DNA of 64,000 nucleotides from the NCBI RefSeq assembly GCF_900172375.1, contig NZ_FWFS01000001.1:62001-126000 (forward strand), in the 5' to 3' direction. This DNA is from Aquimixticola soesokkakensis (lineage in GTDB: Bacteria; Pseudomonadota; Alphaproteobacteria; Rhodobacterales; Rhodobacteraceae). Shown here one piece after another: positions 31,328 through 41,283 of this stretch. A program made the position numbers and the translations under genes. How positions within the stretch are numbered: position 1 is the first letter of the stretch; each line of letters opens with the position of its first letter. Under the pieces are notes generated by a model. It saw only the letters and a list, made by a program, of their open reading frames with translations. It was not told the origin of the DNA and ran no database searches.

Positions 31328-32330
31328 CTCCGGCCTTATCCGTTTGGGCCTTATCCGTTTTGGCCTCGAAACCAAGCGTGGCAGGGTCGAAGGCGTAATG
31401 CGCGCCGCAGAATTGGCAATCTGCGGTGACCGTGCCTGCTTCGGTCGTCATCGTCTGGATGTCTTTTGCCGAATAGATCGAGAGGCTTTGCTGTACGCGA
31501 TCCGACGAACAGGTGCATCCGAACTTCACCGGCTGCGCGTCAAACACCCGCGGCTCGTCTTCGTGGAACAGGCGCACCAACAGCTCGGTGGGCTGAACCA
31601 GCGGCCCGATCAATTCGAGTTCATCCACGGTATCAAGCAGCACATTGGCGCGGGTCCAACCTTCGGACTCATCGTCACTCAGGATATCCTCAGCCTTCAA
31701 AAGACCCTCGTCACCGCTCCCGCCGTCTTGGGCAAAGGGCGACGCCTTGGGCATTTTTTGCAGCATGACACCGCCCGCGCGCCAGCTTTCCGCGGCGCCT
31801 GCCAGTTGCGATTTTCCGAATGACAGCTCAAAACGCGTCGGCAGCTGTTCGGACTGGGCGAAATAGGTTTCAGCGCAGGCCGTCAATGAGCCGCCGGCAA
31901 TCGGCGTGATGCCCTGATAGGGGGCGTTGCCAGCCCCTTGGTCGATCAAAACTGCGAAATACCCGTTGCCGATCTGCGGAAAGGCGTCACCGGTGGGATC
32001 AAGGCGCTCTTCGTCAAAAGAGGCATAGGCACGAATGCGGCCCACTTCACCTTCTTTTTGCGGCGCGTAATAGTCGGTTGCAATAAGACGCGCAGCACCA
32101 CTGCCGCGCACTTGCAGCGACAATTTCCAGCGCAGCTTGATGCTTTGGCCGATCATGGCGGTGAGCAAAGCCATCTCTGCCACCAGCGCCTCGATGGCGG
32201 GTGGATAGTCATGTTGTTCGAGAACGCGGTCGAGCACCCCGTCAAGACGGGTGACGCGGCCGCGAATATCGGTACGGTCGAGTTGAAAAGGGAGGACCGT
32301 GTCGTCCCAGGCGATTTGAGAACCTAGCAT
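31311..32330 (-). CDS. hslO: Redox-regulated holdase Hsp33
   Basis: Hsp33 is a cytoplasmic chaperone switched on by oxidation. The 339 residues include the redox switch near the C-terminus: a CTC pair and, about 30 residues later, CQFC, the four zinc-binding cysteines. The N-terminal chaperone domain starts MLGSQIAWDDTVLPFQLD. The ATG at 32330 has AGGAA upstream; the extra 25 codons of open frame lack family similarity. The C-terminal tail carries a short TDKAQ duplication. It heads the minus-strand run through cca and the ABC exporter and diverges from a Nudix gene. Confidence 0.96.
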   Translation of the reverse strand: MLGSQIAWDDTVLPFQLDRTDIRGRVTRLDGVLDRVLEQHDYPPAIEALVAEMALLTAMIGQSIKLRWKLSLQVRGSGAARLIATDYYAPQKEGEVGRIRAYASFDEERLDPTGDAFPQIGNGYFAVLIDQGAGNAPYQGITPIAGGSLTACAETYFAQSEQLPTRFELSFGKSQLAGAAESWRAGGVMLQKMPKASPFAQDGGSGDEGLLKAEDILSDDESEGWTRANVLLDTVDELELIGPLVQPTELLVRLFHEDEPRVFDAQPVKFGCTCSSDRVQQSLSIYSAKDIQTMTTEAGTVTADCQFCGAHYAFDPATLGFEAKTDKAQTDKAGDDADS

Positions 32331-32408
32331 TTGGGGGCTTCCTTGCGCGATGCGGTTTCGCTTATCGACCCCATATAGGAACTTGAACAGAATGCAAAAG
32401 GCCAAGCT

Positions 32409-32858
32409 ATGATCCGACGTTACGGGGAGACCCCCAAAAAGGGCCAGATTTACGGACGCAGACCCGGTGCCTACGCCGTTTTACGCCGTGGACCTGACCT
32501 TTTGCTGACCTTTCAGGACGGGCCGACCCCCGAATTTCAACTGCCCGGCGGGGGCATCGATCAGGGCGAGCACATCCTGCCCGCCTTGCGTCGCGAAGTT
32601 TTTGAGGAAACCGGTTGGGCCATAGGCGCCGCGCAACGCCTTGCTGTGTTTCGCCGCTTTGCCTACCTGCCGGAATATGACCGCTTTGCCGAGAAGATTT
32701 GTCATATCTTCCTCGCCACGCCCGCCCTTCGGCGCGGTCCCCCCATCGAACCCCTGCATAGCGCGATCTGGGTGCCAATGGCGCAAGCTCCTGACCTGCT
32801 GGGGAATGATGGCGATCGGGCCGTGGTCGAAAATTACCTGAAATTTTGCGCGATTTGA
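32409..32858 (+). CDS. Nudix hydrolase
   Basis: The 149-residue protein has a complete Nudix box, GGGIDQGEHILPALRREVFE then ETGW (about 49-72), preceded by EFQLPGGG. It belongs to the small Ap4A/MutT-like branch; the substrate cannot be inferred. The gap to divergent hslO is 78 bases, so the promoters overlap. It ends 3 bases before the convergent receiver-phosphatase gene. Confidence 0.87.
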   Translation: MIRRYGETPKKGQIYGRRPGAYAVLRRGPDLLLTFQDGPTPEFQLPGGGIDQGEHILPALRREVFEETGWAIGAAQRLAVFRRFAYLPEYDRFAEKICHIFLATPALRRGPPIEPLHSAIWVPMAQAPDLLGNDGDRAVVENYLKFCAI

Positions 32859-32861
32859 GGC

Positions 32862-34145
32862 CTAGATCAGCGTCAGCCGACGCGGATATTCAAGCAGGAT
32901 TGCGGAAATATCATCAGGGAAATCCTGATCTTGGGTGAAGGCGTTGAGATCCCAGATCAGGGTTTCAAAAAACGCCTCGCCACGTTGATGCCTGTTTTTG
33001 GAAATGATCGCGCGCAACCCCTCATCCCCCAGCATCCCGTCGTCTCCGTCGGGACACTCGGTGACGCCATCAGAAAGCAGGAACACCCGATCCCCTGCCG
33101 AAAGCTGGAAATGCACATCTTCATAGGTCGCATTGGGGATGAGCCCCACGGGTAGACCACCATCACCGAAAAATTCGATGTCGCCTGACGCGCGCTGACA
33201 CACGGGATGGGGGTGGCCGCATTGGGTCATCACCATTTCGCCTGTTTTCAGGTTGAAATGCGCCAGGAGCATGGTGAAATACAGGTCGGTCTCCATCTCG
33301 TCCAGCATCAGCCGGTTCAATTGCGCCGCCACATCGCTGGGGGATTTCGGCACAACCTGCCCGTCTGCTGTCGCCGTCACGGCAAGATTCTGTTCGGGGG
33401 CGGTTCCGCTAAGATAGGCCGCCAATCGCGCAGTCATCAGCGCAGAGGCAATGCCGTGCCCCGAAACGTCGATTGAAAAGACGCCGATCTGGTCTTCGTT
33501 GATCGGAAACGTGCCGACAAGATCGCCCCCCACATGACCGCAGGGCCGCAGCAACAAGGACACGGTCGCGGCCCCGAAATCGTGAAACCGCTCGCGCACC
33601 AGCGATTGCTGCAATTTGCGCGCCTCGACCAAGTCGCGATCAAGCGATTCGTAGAGGGTGGATATTTCCTGCAGGGTCGAGGTGACGAGGCGGTTTTTTT
33701 CCGTCAGCTCGCGCTCCATCCGCAAGATGCGCTCTCCGGCGCGGATGCGGGCCAAAAGCTCATCACCCGCCACCGGTTTCGTGAGGAAATCATCGGCCCC
33801 GATATCCAGCCCGTGCGCCACCTCGCCTTTCTCGTTTTTCGAGGTCAGCAAAATGAAATACCCGTAGTTTTCGCGATCCAAGTCCCTGAATTCCTGGCAA
33901 AATTCCAGACCATCCATCCCCGGCATCATCCAATCGGAAACGACAAGATCAATCTCATGTGTGCGGCAGAGTTCCAGGGCCTCGACGCCTGACCCCGCCT
34001 CCACAACACTATAGCCCCAGCGACTAAGGTAAGACGACAGAATCCGGCGCTGTGCCCGACTGTCATCCACAACCAGCACAGATTTCACGACACTAAACTC
34101 TGTCGTCACCACCTCACGTGGCTTTGTATTCAGGATAACCGGCAC
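32862..34145 (-). CDS. Response regulator fused to PP2C/SpoIIE phosphatase (RbaY-like)
   Basis: The 427-residue protein joins a receiver domain (about 20-140) to a SpoIIE-type PP2C phosphatase (about 185-425). In the receiver, the acidic pair is Asp27-Asp28, the phospho-acceptor is Asp71 in SDWMMPGMDG, and the conserved Lys is in LTKPV. A helical linker follows. In the phosphatase, metal aspartates lie in HVGGDLVG, FSIDVSGHG, LLSDGVTEC and FPDDISAI. Such proteins dephosphorylate anti-sigma antagonists in partner-switching systems. From memory, RbaY of Rhodobacter capsulatus has this layout. The GTG start at 34145 has GGAG 6 bases upstream. It is divergent from an Hpt gene across a CtrA-type box. 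Confidence 0.9.
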   Translation of the reverse strand: MPVILNTKPREVVTTEFSVVKSVLVVDDSRAQRRILSSYLSRWGYSVVEAGSGVEALELCRTHEIDLVVSDWMMPGMDGLEFCQEFRDLDRENYGYFILLTSKNEKGEVAHGLDIGADDFLTKPVAGDELLARIRAGERILRMERELTEKNRLVTSTLQEISTLYESLDRDLVEARKLQQSLVRERFHDFGAATVSLLLRPCGHVGGDLVGTFPINEDQIGVFSIDVSGHGIASALMTARLAAYLSGTAPEQNLAVTATADGQVVPKSPSDVAAQLNRLMLDEMETDLYFTMLLAHFNLKTGEMVMTQCGHPHPVCQRASGDIEFFGDGGLPVGLIPNATYEDVHFQLSAGDRVFLLSDGVTECPDGDDGMLGDEGLRAIISKNRHQRGEAFFETLIWDLNAFTQDQDFPDDISAILLEYPRRLTLI

Positions 34146-34199
34146 TCAAAACTCCAGCTCGGGGATTCCGCGCATTTCCTTACCCTAGGCCCAGCCAAC

Positions 34200-34214
34200 T
34201 TAATGCCAGCTTAA
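34200..34214. promoter_or_regulatory. Perfect CtrA-type box TTAA-N7-TTAA between the phosphatase and Hpt genes
   Basis: TTAATGCCAGCTTAA matches the full CtrA consensus. It lies 55 bases upstream of the receiver-phosphatase start and 85 bases upstream of the Hpt start, in the shared divergent region 34146-34298. CtrA is the master response regulator of motility and gene transfer agents in Rhodobacterales (established knowledge). Binding here is inferred. Confidence 0.55.
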
Positions 34215-34298
34215 ACGTAGAATTTTCAGGAAATTCGCCCCCGCGCTTAGGGGTTCTTAACGAAGTTATTCGACAATGTTTTCAACGGAGGACAGGTC

Positions 34299-34631
34299 AT
34301 GACAACAATTGACTGGCGCCAACTTGAACAGTTGCAATCAGAAGTCGGACAAGATGCCTTCCAAGAGGTCGTGGACCTATTTCTGGATGAGGTGGATGAG
34401 GTGATCGCGCGGCTTGACGCGGCGCAGCCCGCCCGCGCCCTTGAAGAAGATTTGCATTTTCTCAAAGGAAGTGCCCTGAACCTCGGGTTCAAAGTTCTGT
34501 CGACCCTGTGCCAGGCGGGTGAAAAACGCGCCGCACAAGGCCAGACGGCGGACATAGACCTTGGGGAAATTCGCGCGGCCTATCAAACGGGGCGCGACGA
34601 GCTTGTCGCGCATTCGGCGTCCGCGTTCTGA
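34299..34631 (+). CDS. Histidine phosphotransfer (Hpt) domain protein
   Basis: The 110-residue four-helix protein should relay phosphate between a hybrid kinase and a response regulator. The phospho-accepting His53 lies in the canonical HFLKGSALNLGF motif. It is a classical Hpt protein, not the ChpT type used by the CckA-CtrA relay. GGAGG lies upstream of the ATG. The divergent receiver-phosphatase is the obvious candidate partner. No kinase gene is in the window. Confidence 0.9.
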   Translation: MTTIDWRQLEQLQSEVGQDAFQEVVDLFLDEVDEVIARLDAAQPARALEEDLHFLKGSALNLGFKVLSTLCQAGEKRAAQGQTADIDLGEIRAAYQTGRDELVAHSASAF

Positions 34632-34644
34632 CACGGCCACGCCG

Positions 34645-35892
34645 TCAGAGCACAAATTCCGCGATCGCCTTATCTGTCGTGATGTCGCGAAACTCCATAT
34701 CTGACGCGGAGAGGCGCTCCAGAAAGCTTGCGAAATTCGCAGGGTCCTGGGTTTCGATGCCGATCAGGACCGACCCAAAGTTACGTGCCGATTTTTTGAG
34801 ATACTCGAAACGCGCGATATCGTCTTGCGGGCCCAGCAGTTCCAGAAAGTCGCGCAGCGCACCGGGGCGCTGGGGCATCCGGATAATGAAATATTTTTTC
34901 AGCCCCAAATAGCGCTGCGAACGTTCTTTGACCTCTGGCAGGCGTTCAAAATCAAAATTTCCGCCCGACGTCACACAGACCACCCGCTTGCCGCGAATTT
35001 CCGGGCCAAGCTCTGCCAGCGCATCGACGGAGAGCGCGCCTGCGGGTTCCAAAACGATCCCCTCGACGTTGAGCATCTCCAGCATCGTGCCGCAAATGCG
35101 ATCTTCGGGCGCCGCAAGCACCTGATCACGTTTGACATTTCGCAACAGCTCAAAGGGTTGCGCCCCGATGCGCGCCACAGCCGCCCCGTCAACAAAACTA
35201 TCGACGCGCGGCAATGTAACGGGGGCACCCGCCGCGACCGCCCCCGCAAGCGACATACCGCCCAAGGGTTCGACGTAACGCAGCGCCACCTGCGGAGCGA
35301 CCTGCGCAAGGTAGCGTGTCATCCCCGCCGACAGGCCGCCGCCGCCCACCGGCAGGATCACCATATCCGGCAGCTCGGGCATTTGCGCGACCATCTCCAC
35401 CGCGACCGAGGCCTGCCCTTCGATGACATCCGCATCGTCAAAAGGAGACAGGAAATAACCCCCTTGGGCATCGCAATAGGCCTGCGACGAGGCCAGCGTG
35501 TCGTCGAAATAGTCCCCCACCAGTTCGATGCGGATCGCCTCGCCGCCAAAAACCTTGGTCTTGGCGATCTTTTGCTGGGGCGTGGTAACGGGCATGAAAA
35601 TCACACCCTTCACCCCGAAATGCTTGCAGGCATAGGCGACGCCCTGCGCGTGATTGCCCGCAGAAGCACAAACAAACAGCTTTTGATCGGGAAACTCCGC
35701 CAGATATTTGCGCATCGCATTCATCGCGCCGCGAATTTTATAGGATCGCACCGGCGCAAGGTCTTCGCGTTTGAGCCAGATTTCCGCACCATATTTGGCG
35801 CTGAGATGCGCGTTCAGCTGACAGGGCGTTGGCGCGAAACTTGCGCGCAACGCGGCCTCTGCGGCTTCGGCGGCACATTTGAAATCAGACAT
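34645..35892 (-). CDS. ilvA: Threonine ammonia-lyase (threonine dehydratase)
   Basis: IlvA deaminates threonine to 2-oxobutanoate, the first step of isoleucine synthesis, using pyridoxal phosphate bound to Lys52 in VRSYKIRGA. The phosphate-binding loop VGGGGLSAG and the SAGNHAQGVAYA motif are present. A single ACT-like regulatory domain (about 330-415, RYLGLKKYFIIRMPQRPGALRDFLELL region) suggests isoleucine feedback. The ATG at 35892 has AAGGGGG 6 bases upstream; an earlier TTG is less likely. It overlaps the upstream membrane-protein gene by 8 bases. Confidence 0.95.
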   Translation of the reverse strand: MSDFKCAAEAAEAALRASFAPTPCQLNAHLSAKYGAEIWLKREDLAPVRSYKIRGAMNAMRKYLAEFPDQKLFVCASAGNHAQGVAYACKHFGVKGVIFMPVTTPQQKIAKTKVFGGEAIRIELVGDYFDDTLASSQAYCDAQGGYFLSPFDDADVIEGQASVAVEMVAQMPELPDMVILPVGGGGLSAGMTRYLAQVAPQVALRYVEPLGGMSLAGAVAAGAPVTLPRVDSFVDGAAVARIGAQPFELLRNVKRDQVLAAPEDRICGTMLEMLNVEGIVLEPAGALSVDALAELGPEIRGKRVVCVTSGGNFDFERLPEVKERSQRYLGLKKYFIIRMPQRPGALRDFLELLGPQDDIARFEYLKKSARNFGSVLIGIETQDPANFASFLERLSASDMEFRDITTDKAIAEFVL

Positions 35893-36655
35893 TTGTGCCC
35901 CCTTCAATTTTGCGCCCTTCTACGACCATCCCGTAAATGGTGGTCAAAAGGCTGGCCCCGACCATCAAGGTAATCCAACCCGACACCAGCGCATAGACGA
36001 CGCCGATCACACCCCCGCCAACGAACACGCCGATGGCTTGCAGGGGGATCAACATCATCAAGGCGATCAGCGTGGTTTGAAAAATAGAACTGGCGTAGGG
36101 CGCTGTCGCCGCCCAAGCCTGCCCGATACGTATCTCGCGCCCCATCGCGGCGGCCGGCAGGATTGGCGACAAGCGGTAAAAGACAAAGGACAGTGCCAAT
36201 CCCATCACCACCAGCATCAGAACCGGCAAGAGGGCTCTGGGAACGAAGATGCCAAGCACCCCCACGGCCATCGAGGCCAAAAAGCCGACCCCAAGCAAAA
36301 TAACGCCGATAATCAGACTTTTCCCCAAGTACGCGCCGATCCTTGCCCCCCGGAAACTGGGCAGCAAACCTGTCGCTGTCTCGCCGAGCAACACGAAGCG
36401 ATGCCATTCCACCGCAACCCAAAGCCCCACCGCGAAGCTGGCCATGGTCAGAAATAGCGTTGCCAACAGGGTCGTCGGTTGCACCGTACCATTTTCCAGC
36501 TGCGCGACATCAACCGGACCGATTGCACCGGAAAACAGCACCTGAAGTGCGGTTATCCCAAGCCAGGGGAGCGCCGAAATCAACAGCGCATCATCAAGGT
36601 TTCCGACGACCTGCCGGATCGAATGCTGGACAATCGCCAGACCACTTGCACGCAT
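35885..36655 (-). CDS. Multi-pass membrane protein of unknown function
   Basis: The 256-residue protein has about six hydrophobic segments: LLISALPWLGITALQVLF, LLATLFLTMASFAVGLWVA, SLIIGVILLGVGFLASMAV, LLPVLMLVVMGLALSFVFY, TTLIALMMLIPLQAIGV, and VIGVVYALVSGWITLMVGA. It begins with the amphipathic stretch SIRQVVGNLDDAL, which I recall from other Rhodobacteraceae membrane proteins of unknown role. Possible starts are 36730 (TTG), 36691 and 36655; the last has GGAG 8 bases upstream and the best N-terminal fit. It is translationally coupled to ilvA (8-base overlap). Confidence 0.72.
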   Translation of the reverse strand: MRASGLAIVQHSIRQVVGNLDDALLISALPWLGITALQVLFSGAIGPVDVAQLENGTVQPTTLLATLFLTMASFAVGLWVAVEWHRFVLLGETATGLLPSFRGARIGAYLGKSLIIGVILLGVGFLASMAVGVLGIFVPRALLPVLMLVVMGLALSFVFYRLSPILPAAAMGREIRIGQAWAATAPYASSIFQTTLIALMMLIPLQAIGVFVGGGVIGVVYALVSGWITLMVGASLLTTIYGMVVEGRKIEGGTNV

Positions 36656-36792
36656 GGTGCTGTCTCCAATGCTCAATCTCGCCTCCCACATAAGCTCTTT
36701 CACGGCAAACGGGAACCTCACAGCGTGCAAACCTTGCGGTTCGCGTGAAAAACCGATAATCGCGCCAGCAAACCGCCGAAAAGGGAAACACC

Positions 36793-38028
36793 ATGTCAGC
36801 CGCTAAATTCGCGCCGAAAAAAGTCGTCCTCGCCTATTCGGGCGGCCTCGACACGTCGATCATCCTCAAATGGCTCCAGACCGAATACGGCTGTGAGGTC
36901 GTCACCTTCACCGCCGATCTCGGTCAGGGCGAAGAACTCGAGCCCGCCCGCGCCAAGGCCGAACTGATGGGCATCAAGCCCGAGAACATTTTTATCGAAG
37001 ATGTGCGCGAAGAATTCGTGCGCGATTTCGTTTTCCCGATGTTCCGCGCCAATGCGCTGTATGAGGGGCTTTACCTGCTGGGCACCTCCATCGCGCGCCC
37101 GCTGATTTCCAAACGTCTTGTCGAAATCGCGGAAATGACCGGTGCCGACGCTGTGGCCCATGGGGCGACGGGCAAAGGCAACGATCAGGTCCGCTTTGAA
37201 CTGGCCGCCTATGCGCTGAACCCCGAAATCAAGGTGATCGCGCCGTGGCGCGAGTGGGACCTGTCCTCGCGCACCAAACTTCTGGCCTTTGCCGAAGAAA
37301 ACCAGATCCCCGTTGCCAAGGACAAACGCGGCGAGGCCCCCTTCTCGGTCGATGCCAACCTGCTGCATACCTCCTCGGAGGGCAAAGTGCTGGAAGACCC
37401 CGCGCAGATGGCACCCGATTACGTCTATCAGCGCACCGTCGCCCCCGAAGATGCGCCCAACGAGCCGGAATTCATCGAAATCGGCTTTGAAAAGGGCGAT
37501 GCGGTGTCGATCAACGGCGAGGCCATGTCGCCCGCGACGATCCTCACCAAACTGAACGAGCTTGGCGGCAAGCACGGCTGTGGCCGTCTGGATTTCGTTG
37601 AAAACCGTTTCGTCGGCATGAAGTCGCGCGGCATCTACGAAACCCCCGGTGGTGCCGTGTTGCTGGAAGCCCACCGTGGCATCGAGCAGATCACGCTCGA
37701 CAGTGGTGCGGGTCATTTGAAAGACAGCCTGATGCCGCGCTACGCCGAGCTGATCTACAACGGTTTCTGGTATTCGCCCGAGCGGGAAATGCTGCAAGCG
37801 GCGATCGACAAATCGCAAGAACACGTCACAGGGACGGTTCGCGTGAAACTCTACAAAGGTGCGGCCACCACCGTGGCGCGTTGGTCCGATCACTCGCTCT
37901 ACTCCGAGGCCCATGTGACCTTTGAAGAAGATGCCGGTGCTTACGATCAAAAGGATGCCGCCGGTTTCATCCAGTTGAACGCGCTGCGCCTGAAACTTTT
38001 GGCCGCACGCAACCGCCGCTTCAAATAA
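36793..38028 (+). CDS. argG: Argininosuccinate synthase
   Basis: ArgG joins citrulline and aspartate with ATP in the arginine pathway. The 411 residues start with the ATP pyrophosphatase motif [18 protein letters not shown] (about 10-30). The conserved [13 protein letters not shown] and [13 protein letters not shown] blocks follow. Length and motifs match the family throughout. AAAAGGGAAA precedes the ATG. It is a single-gene unit ending at a bidirectional terminator. Unlinked argJ lies at 10.1 kb. Confidence 0.98.
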   Translation: MSAAKFAPKKVVLAYSGGLDTSIILKWLQTEYGCEVVTFTADLGQGEELEPARAKAELMGIKPENIFIEDVREEFVRDFVFPMFRANALYEGLYLLGTSIARPLISKRLVEIAEMTGADAVAHGATGKGNDQVRFELAAYALNPEIKVIAPWREWDLSSRTKLLAFAEENQIPVAKDKRGEAPFSVDANLLHTSSEGKVLEDPAQMAPDYVYQRTVAPEDAPNEPEFIEIGFEKGDAVSINGEAMSPATILTKLNELGGKHGCGRLDFVENRFVGMKSRGIYETPGGAVLLEAHRGIEQITLDSGAGHLKDSLMPRYAELIYNGFWYSPEREMLQAAIDKSQEHVTGTVRVKLYKGAATTVARWSDHSLYSEAHVTFEEDAGAYDQKDAAGFIQLNALRLKLLAARNRRFK

Positions 38029-38051
38029 GGCTCTAATCCAGCTCAAAATGG

Positions 38052-38081
38052 AAAAAGGGAGCGGTCCTGCGCTCCCTTTTT
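38052..38081. terminator. Bidirectional terminator between argG and the PfkB kinase gene
   Basis: AAAAAGGGAGCG pairs with CGCTCCCTTTTT over a short loop, with A- and T-runs suiting both converging genes. Confidence 0.88.
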
Positions 38082-38104
38082 GTGTCTTGGGACTGAAATC
38101 CGTC

Positions 38105-38980
38105 TTAGGTCTGTGCGAAGGCGGCAACCTCATCGGCGGTCGGGATAACATCGCCCGTGCCACGGCGCGTGACTTTGAGGGCCGCCGCTTGCGTCGCGCG
38201 CAACAGCGCTGCGCGGACCTCCATTCCCTGATCGAGGCTCGCGACGAAATAGCCCAGAAAGGTGTCCCCCGCCGCCGTTGTATCAACCGGCGTGACTTTT
38301 GGCGCAGGGACAGCGATCTGCGCACCCGTTTCATTCGAACGCCACAAAGCGCCCTCCGCCCCTTTGGTGACAAGCAGTTCGGGCACCGGAATTTTATCCA
38401 GATCCGTCTCTAACGCAGCGCAAAGTTGAGCGGCCTCGACAGCATTCACCGCCAGCAGGGTGATATGGGGCAGGATAGCGCGCACAGCCCCCGCGTCGAA
38501 GGGCGCCGCAGAATAGACCACCCGCATACCCTTGTCGCGCGCCAGCTTTGCTGCAGCGACCTGAGCGTTGGTTTCATTCTGCAAGACAAGCACATCACTG
38601 CTTTCGGCCTGCTTCAACGCGCGCGCAACGGCATCTTCGGCCAAGGCCACATTCGCGCCGGCATCGATCACGATAGAGTTTTCCCCCGCAGGGTCGAGAA
38701 AGATAACCGCATGACCCGTGGGGGCGCCGCTGGCCGCGATCGCGCTGCACTCGACGCCGAAGCTCTCGATCTTTTCGCGCAGCCAAGCATCGCCCGCGCC
38801 AATAGCCCCGATGTGATGCACGACCGACCCAGCGCGCGCCACGGCGATGGATTGGTTCAGACCTTTGCCCCCCAGCCCCTCGGTATAGGTCGTGGTGGCC
38901 AGGGTTTCGCCGGCCTGCGGAAAATGCGGCAGGGCATAGAAACGGTCAATGTTGACTGACCCCAGATTATAAATCGCCAT
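38105..38980 (-). CDS. PfkB family carbohydrate kinase (ribokinase-like)
   Basis: The 291-residue sugar kinase has the two PfkB signatures: GLGGKGLNQSIAVARAG (about 36-52) and the C-terminal VDTTAAGDTFLGYF with the catalytic Asp and anion hole (about 240-254). The NxGSVNIDRFYALPHFPQAGET start is ribokinase-like. No sugar transporter or regulator accompanies it, so ribose is the likeliest but unproven substrate. It lies 38 bases after maeB in the opposite order of transcription sense (both minus, maeB downstream). Confidence 0.88.
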   Translation of the reverse strand: MAIYNLGSVNIDRFYALPHFPQAGETLATTTYTEGLGGKGLNQSIAVARAGSVVHHIGAIGAGDAWLREKIESFGVECSAIAASGAPTGHAVIFLDPAGENSIVIDAGANVALAEDAVARALKQAESSDVLVLQNETNAQVAAAKLARDKGMRVVYSAAPFDAGAVRAILPHITLLAVNAVEAAQLCAALETDLDKIPVPELLVTKGAEGALWRSNETGAQIAVPAPKVTPVDTTAAGDTFLGYFVASLDQGMEVRAALLRATQAAALKVTRRGTGDVIPTADEVAAFAQT

Positions 38981-39018
38981 GCCCTGCTCTCCTGTTTTCA
39001 GTCTCTAACCTGGCCAAA

Positions 39019-41283
39019 CTAGCTTGCTTGACCCACCCGACAGGCGGAAATCACCGCCATGTTCAATATGTCGTTCACCGTCGAGACAGTCGAACAGATC
39101 TGGATCGGCTTGTCGACGCCCGTCAGGATCGGACCGATCACGGTGGCCCCCGCCATTTCCTGCATCAACTTTACCGAAATAGACGCCGAATGGCGCGCGG
39201 GCACGACAAGGATGTTGGCAGGCGCTGTGAGGCGGCAGAAGGGATAGGCCTTCATCGCCGCAGCGTTGAGCGCTACATCAACGGCCATTTCGCCGTCATA
39301 TTCGAAATCCACCCCGCGCGCGTCGAGCACTTTGGGGGCAAGATGCATCTTCGAGGCGCGCTCGGACACCGGATACCCGAAGGTCGAAAAGCTGACAAAG
39401 GCCACGCGCGGTTCGATACCCATTGCGCGTGCGACTTTGGCGGAATGTTCGGCGATATCGGCCAGATCTTCTTCCTCGGGCCATTCGTGCACCAGCGTAT
39501 CGCTGATAAAAATGATCCGGCCGTTGAGCAACAAAGCGGTGACGCCAACCGCGCCGTCGGTGGCCTTGGCGTCAAACACCGTGTTGATCCGGTCGAGCAC
39601 ATGCGCCGACTTGCGCGTCGCCCCTGTCACCAAACCGTCCGCGTGCCCATGCGCCAGCATAAGGGCGGAAAACACATGTCGATCGCGTGCAGCAAGCCGG
39701 TGGATGTCTTTTTGATCCTGCCCAGAGCGCTGCAAGCGGTTGTAAAGATAGTCCTTATACAGATCCAAATGCGGGGTATTGGCCGCATTTACGATCTGCA
39801 ATTCGGCGGCGGCTTCGGCCAGACCTTCGATCCTCAGCTTGGCTTTAACGTCCTCGTCGCGGCCCACGACCAGCGCACGACCATAGCCGCCACGCTGGTA
39901 GGCCACAGCCGCACGCAGCACACGGGGATCATCGCCCTCGGCAAAGACCATCGTCGCCTGCGCGGAACGCGCGCGCGCATACATGCCCTGCAACACCTGC
40001 TGCGTCGGGTCCATGCGGGCTTTCAGGTCATTGGTGTAGCCCTCCATATCCACGATCGGACGACGCGCAACGCCCGTGTCCATGCCCGCCTTCGCCACGG
40101 CGGGCGGGATGGTGTAGATCAGGCGCGGGTCGAAGGGAGTCGGAATGATGTAGTCGCGGCCAAAGGACAGTTTCTTGCCGTAAGCCAGCGCCACTTCGTC
40201 GGGCACATCCTCGCGCGCAAGTTCGGCCAGAGCGCGGGCGCAGGCGATCTTCATCTCGTCGTTGATCGCGCGCGCATGAATGTCGAGCGCCCCGCGGAAA
40301 AGATAGGGAAAGCCAAGCACGTTATTGACTTGATTGGGATAATCCGAACGCCCCGTGGCAACGATGGCGTCCTCGCGCACCGCATGGGCCTCTTCGGGGG
40401 TGATTTCGGGATCGGGGTTGGCCATCGCGAAAATAACCGGATTGGGCGCCATAGACGCGACCATTTCGGCGGTCACGGCACCCTTGGCGGACACGCCAAG
40501 GAACACATCCGCGCCCTGCATTGCCTCCTCCAGCGTCCGCGCGTCAGTGCGCGCCGCATGGGCCGATTTCCACTGGTTCATCCCTTCGGCGCGACCCTGA
40601 TAGATCACGCCCTTGGTGTCACACATGATGCAGTTGTCGTGCTGGGCCCCCATCGCCTTGATCAACTCAAGACAGGCGATCCCCGCCGCCCCTGCCCCGT
40701 TCAACACGATGCGGCAATCCTCGATCTTTTTGCCGGACAGTTCGAGCGCGTTCATCAACCCGGCCGCACAAATCACCGCCGTGCCATGCTGGTCGTCGTG
40801 GAACACCGGAATGTCCATTTCTTCCTTCAGCCGCTGTTCAATGATGAAACATTCAGGCGCTTTGATATCTTCCAGATTGATGCCGCCAAAGGTCGGCCCC
40901 ATCAATTTGACGGCCTGAATGATCTGTTCGGGGTCCTCGGTGTCGAGTTCGATGTCGATGGAATTCACATCGGCAAAGCGTTTGAACAAAACCGCCTTGC
41001 CCTCCATCACCGGTTTGGAGGCCAGCGCCCCAAGGTTCCCCAGACCCAGCACCGCCGTGCCGTTGGAAATCACCGCCACAAGGTTGCCCTTGTTGGTGTA
41101 ATCATAGGCGGTCATCGGGCTGCGGTGGATTTCCTCGCAAGGCACCGCCACACCCGGCGAATAGGCAAGCGACAGGTCGCGCTGTGTGGACATCGGCACA
41201 GAGGGCGTGATGTCAAACTTGCCCGGGCTCGGGTGCAGGTGGAACGCGAGCGCTTCGTCGCGGGTGTGCTTGGGTTTCGTCAT
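39019..41283 (-). CDS. maeB: NADP-dependent malic enzyme fused to phosphotransacetylase-like domain
   Basis: The enzyme decarboxylates malate to pyruvate with NADP+. The 754 residues comprise a malic enzyme domain (about 1-430), with [23 protein letters not shown] and the nucleotide-binding [12 protein letters not shown]. The C-terminal PTA-like domain (about 435-754) probably senses acetyl-CoA or other metabolites and does not catalyse. This fusion is usual in alphaproteobacteria. The ATG at 41283 gives [14 protein letters not shown] with GGAGG about 10 bases upstream. It is divergent from mutS with a 144-base gap. Confidence 0.97.
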   Translation of the reverse strand: MTKPKHTRDEALAFHLHPSPGKFDITPSVPMSTQRDLSLAYSPGVAVPCEEIHRSPMTAYDYTNKGNLVAVISNGTAVLGLGNLGALASKPVMEGKAVLFKRFADVNSIDIELDTEDPEQIIQAVKLMGPTFGGINLEDIKAPECFIIEQRLKEEMDIPVFHDDQHGTAVICAAGLMNALELSGKKIEDCRIVLNGAGAAGIACLELIKAMGAQHDNCIMCDTKGVIYQGRAEGMNQWKSAHAARTDARTLEEAMQGADVFLGVSAKGAVTAEMVASMAPNPVIFAMANPDPEITPEEAHAVREDAIVATGRSDYPNQVNNVLGFPYLFRGALDIHARAINDEMKIACARALAELAREDVPDEVALAYGKKLSFGRDYIIPTPFDPRLIYTIPPAVAKAGMDTGVARRPIVDMEGYTNDLKARMDPTQQVLQGMYARARSAQATMVFAEGDDPRVLRAAVAYQRGGYGRALVVGRDEDVKAKLRIEGLAEAAAELQIVNAANTPHLDLYKDYLYNRLQRSGQDQKDIHRLAARDRHVFSALMLAHGHADGLVTGATRKSAHVLDRINTVFDAKATDGAVGVTALLLNGRIIFISDTLVHEWPEEEDLADIAEHSAKVARAMGIEPRVAFVSFSTFGYPVSERASKMHLAPKVLDARGVDFEYDGEMAVDVALNAAAMKAYPFCRLTAPANILVVPARHSASISVKLMQEMAGATVIGPILTGVDKPIQICSTVSTVNDILNMAVISACRVGQAS

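Noticed and set aside
31330-31375. RPKRIRPKRIRPE extension of the CoA pyrophosphatase frame
   Set aside because: It is the out-of-frame reading of the TDKAQTDKA duplication at the end of hslO; the conserved protein starts at 31327.
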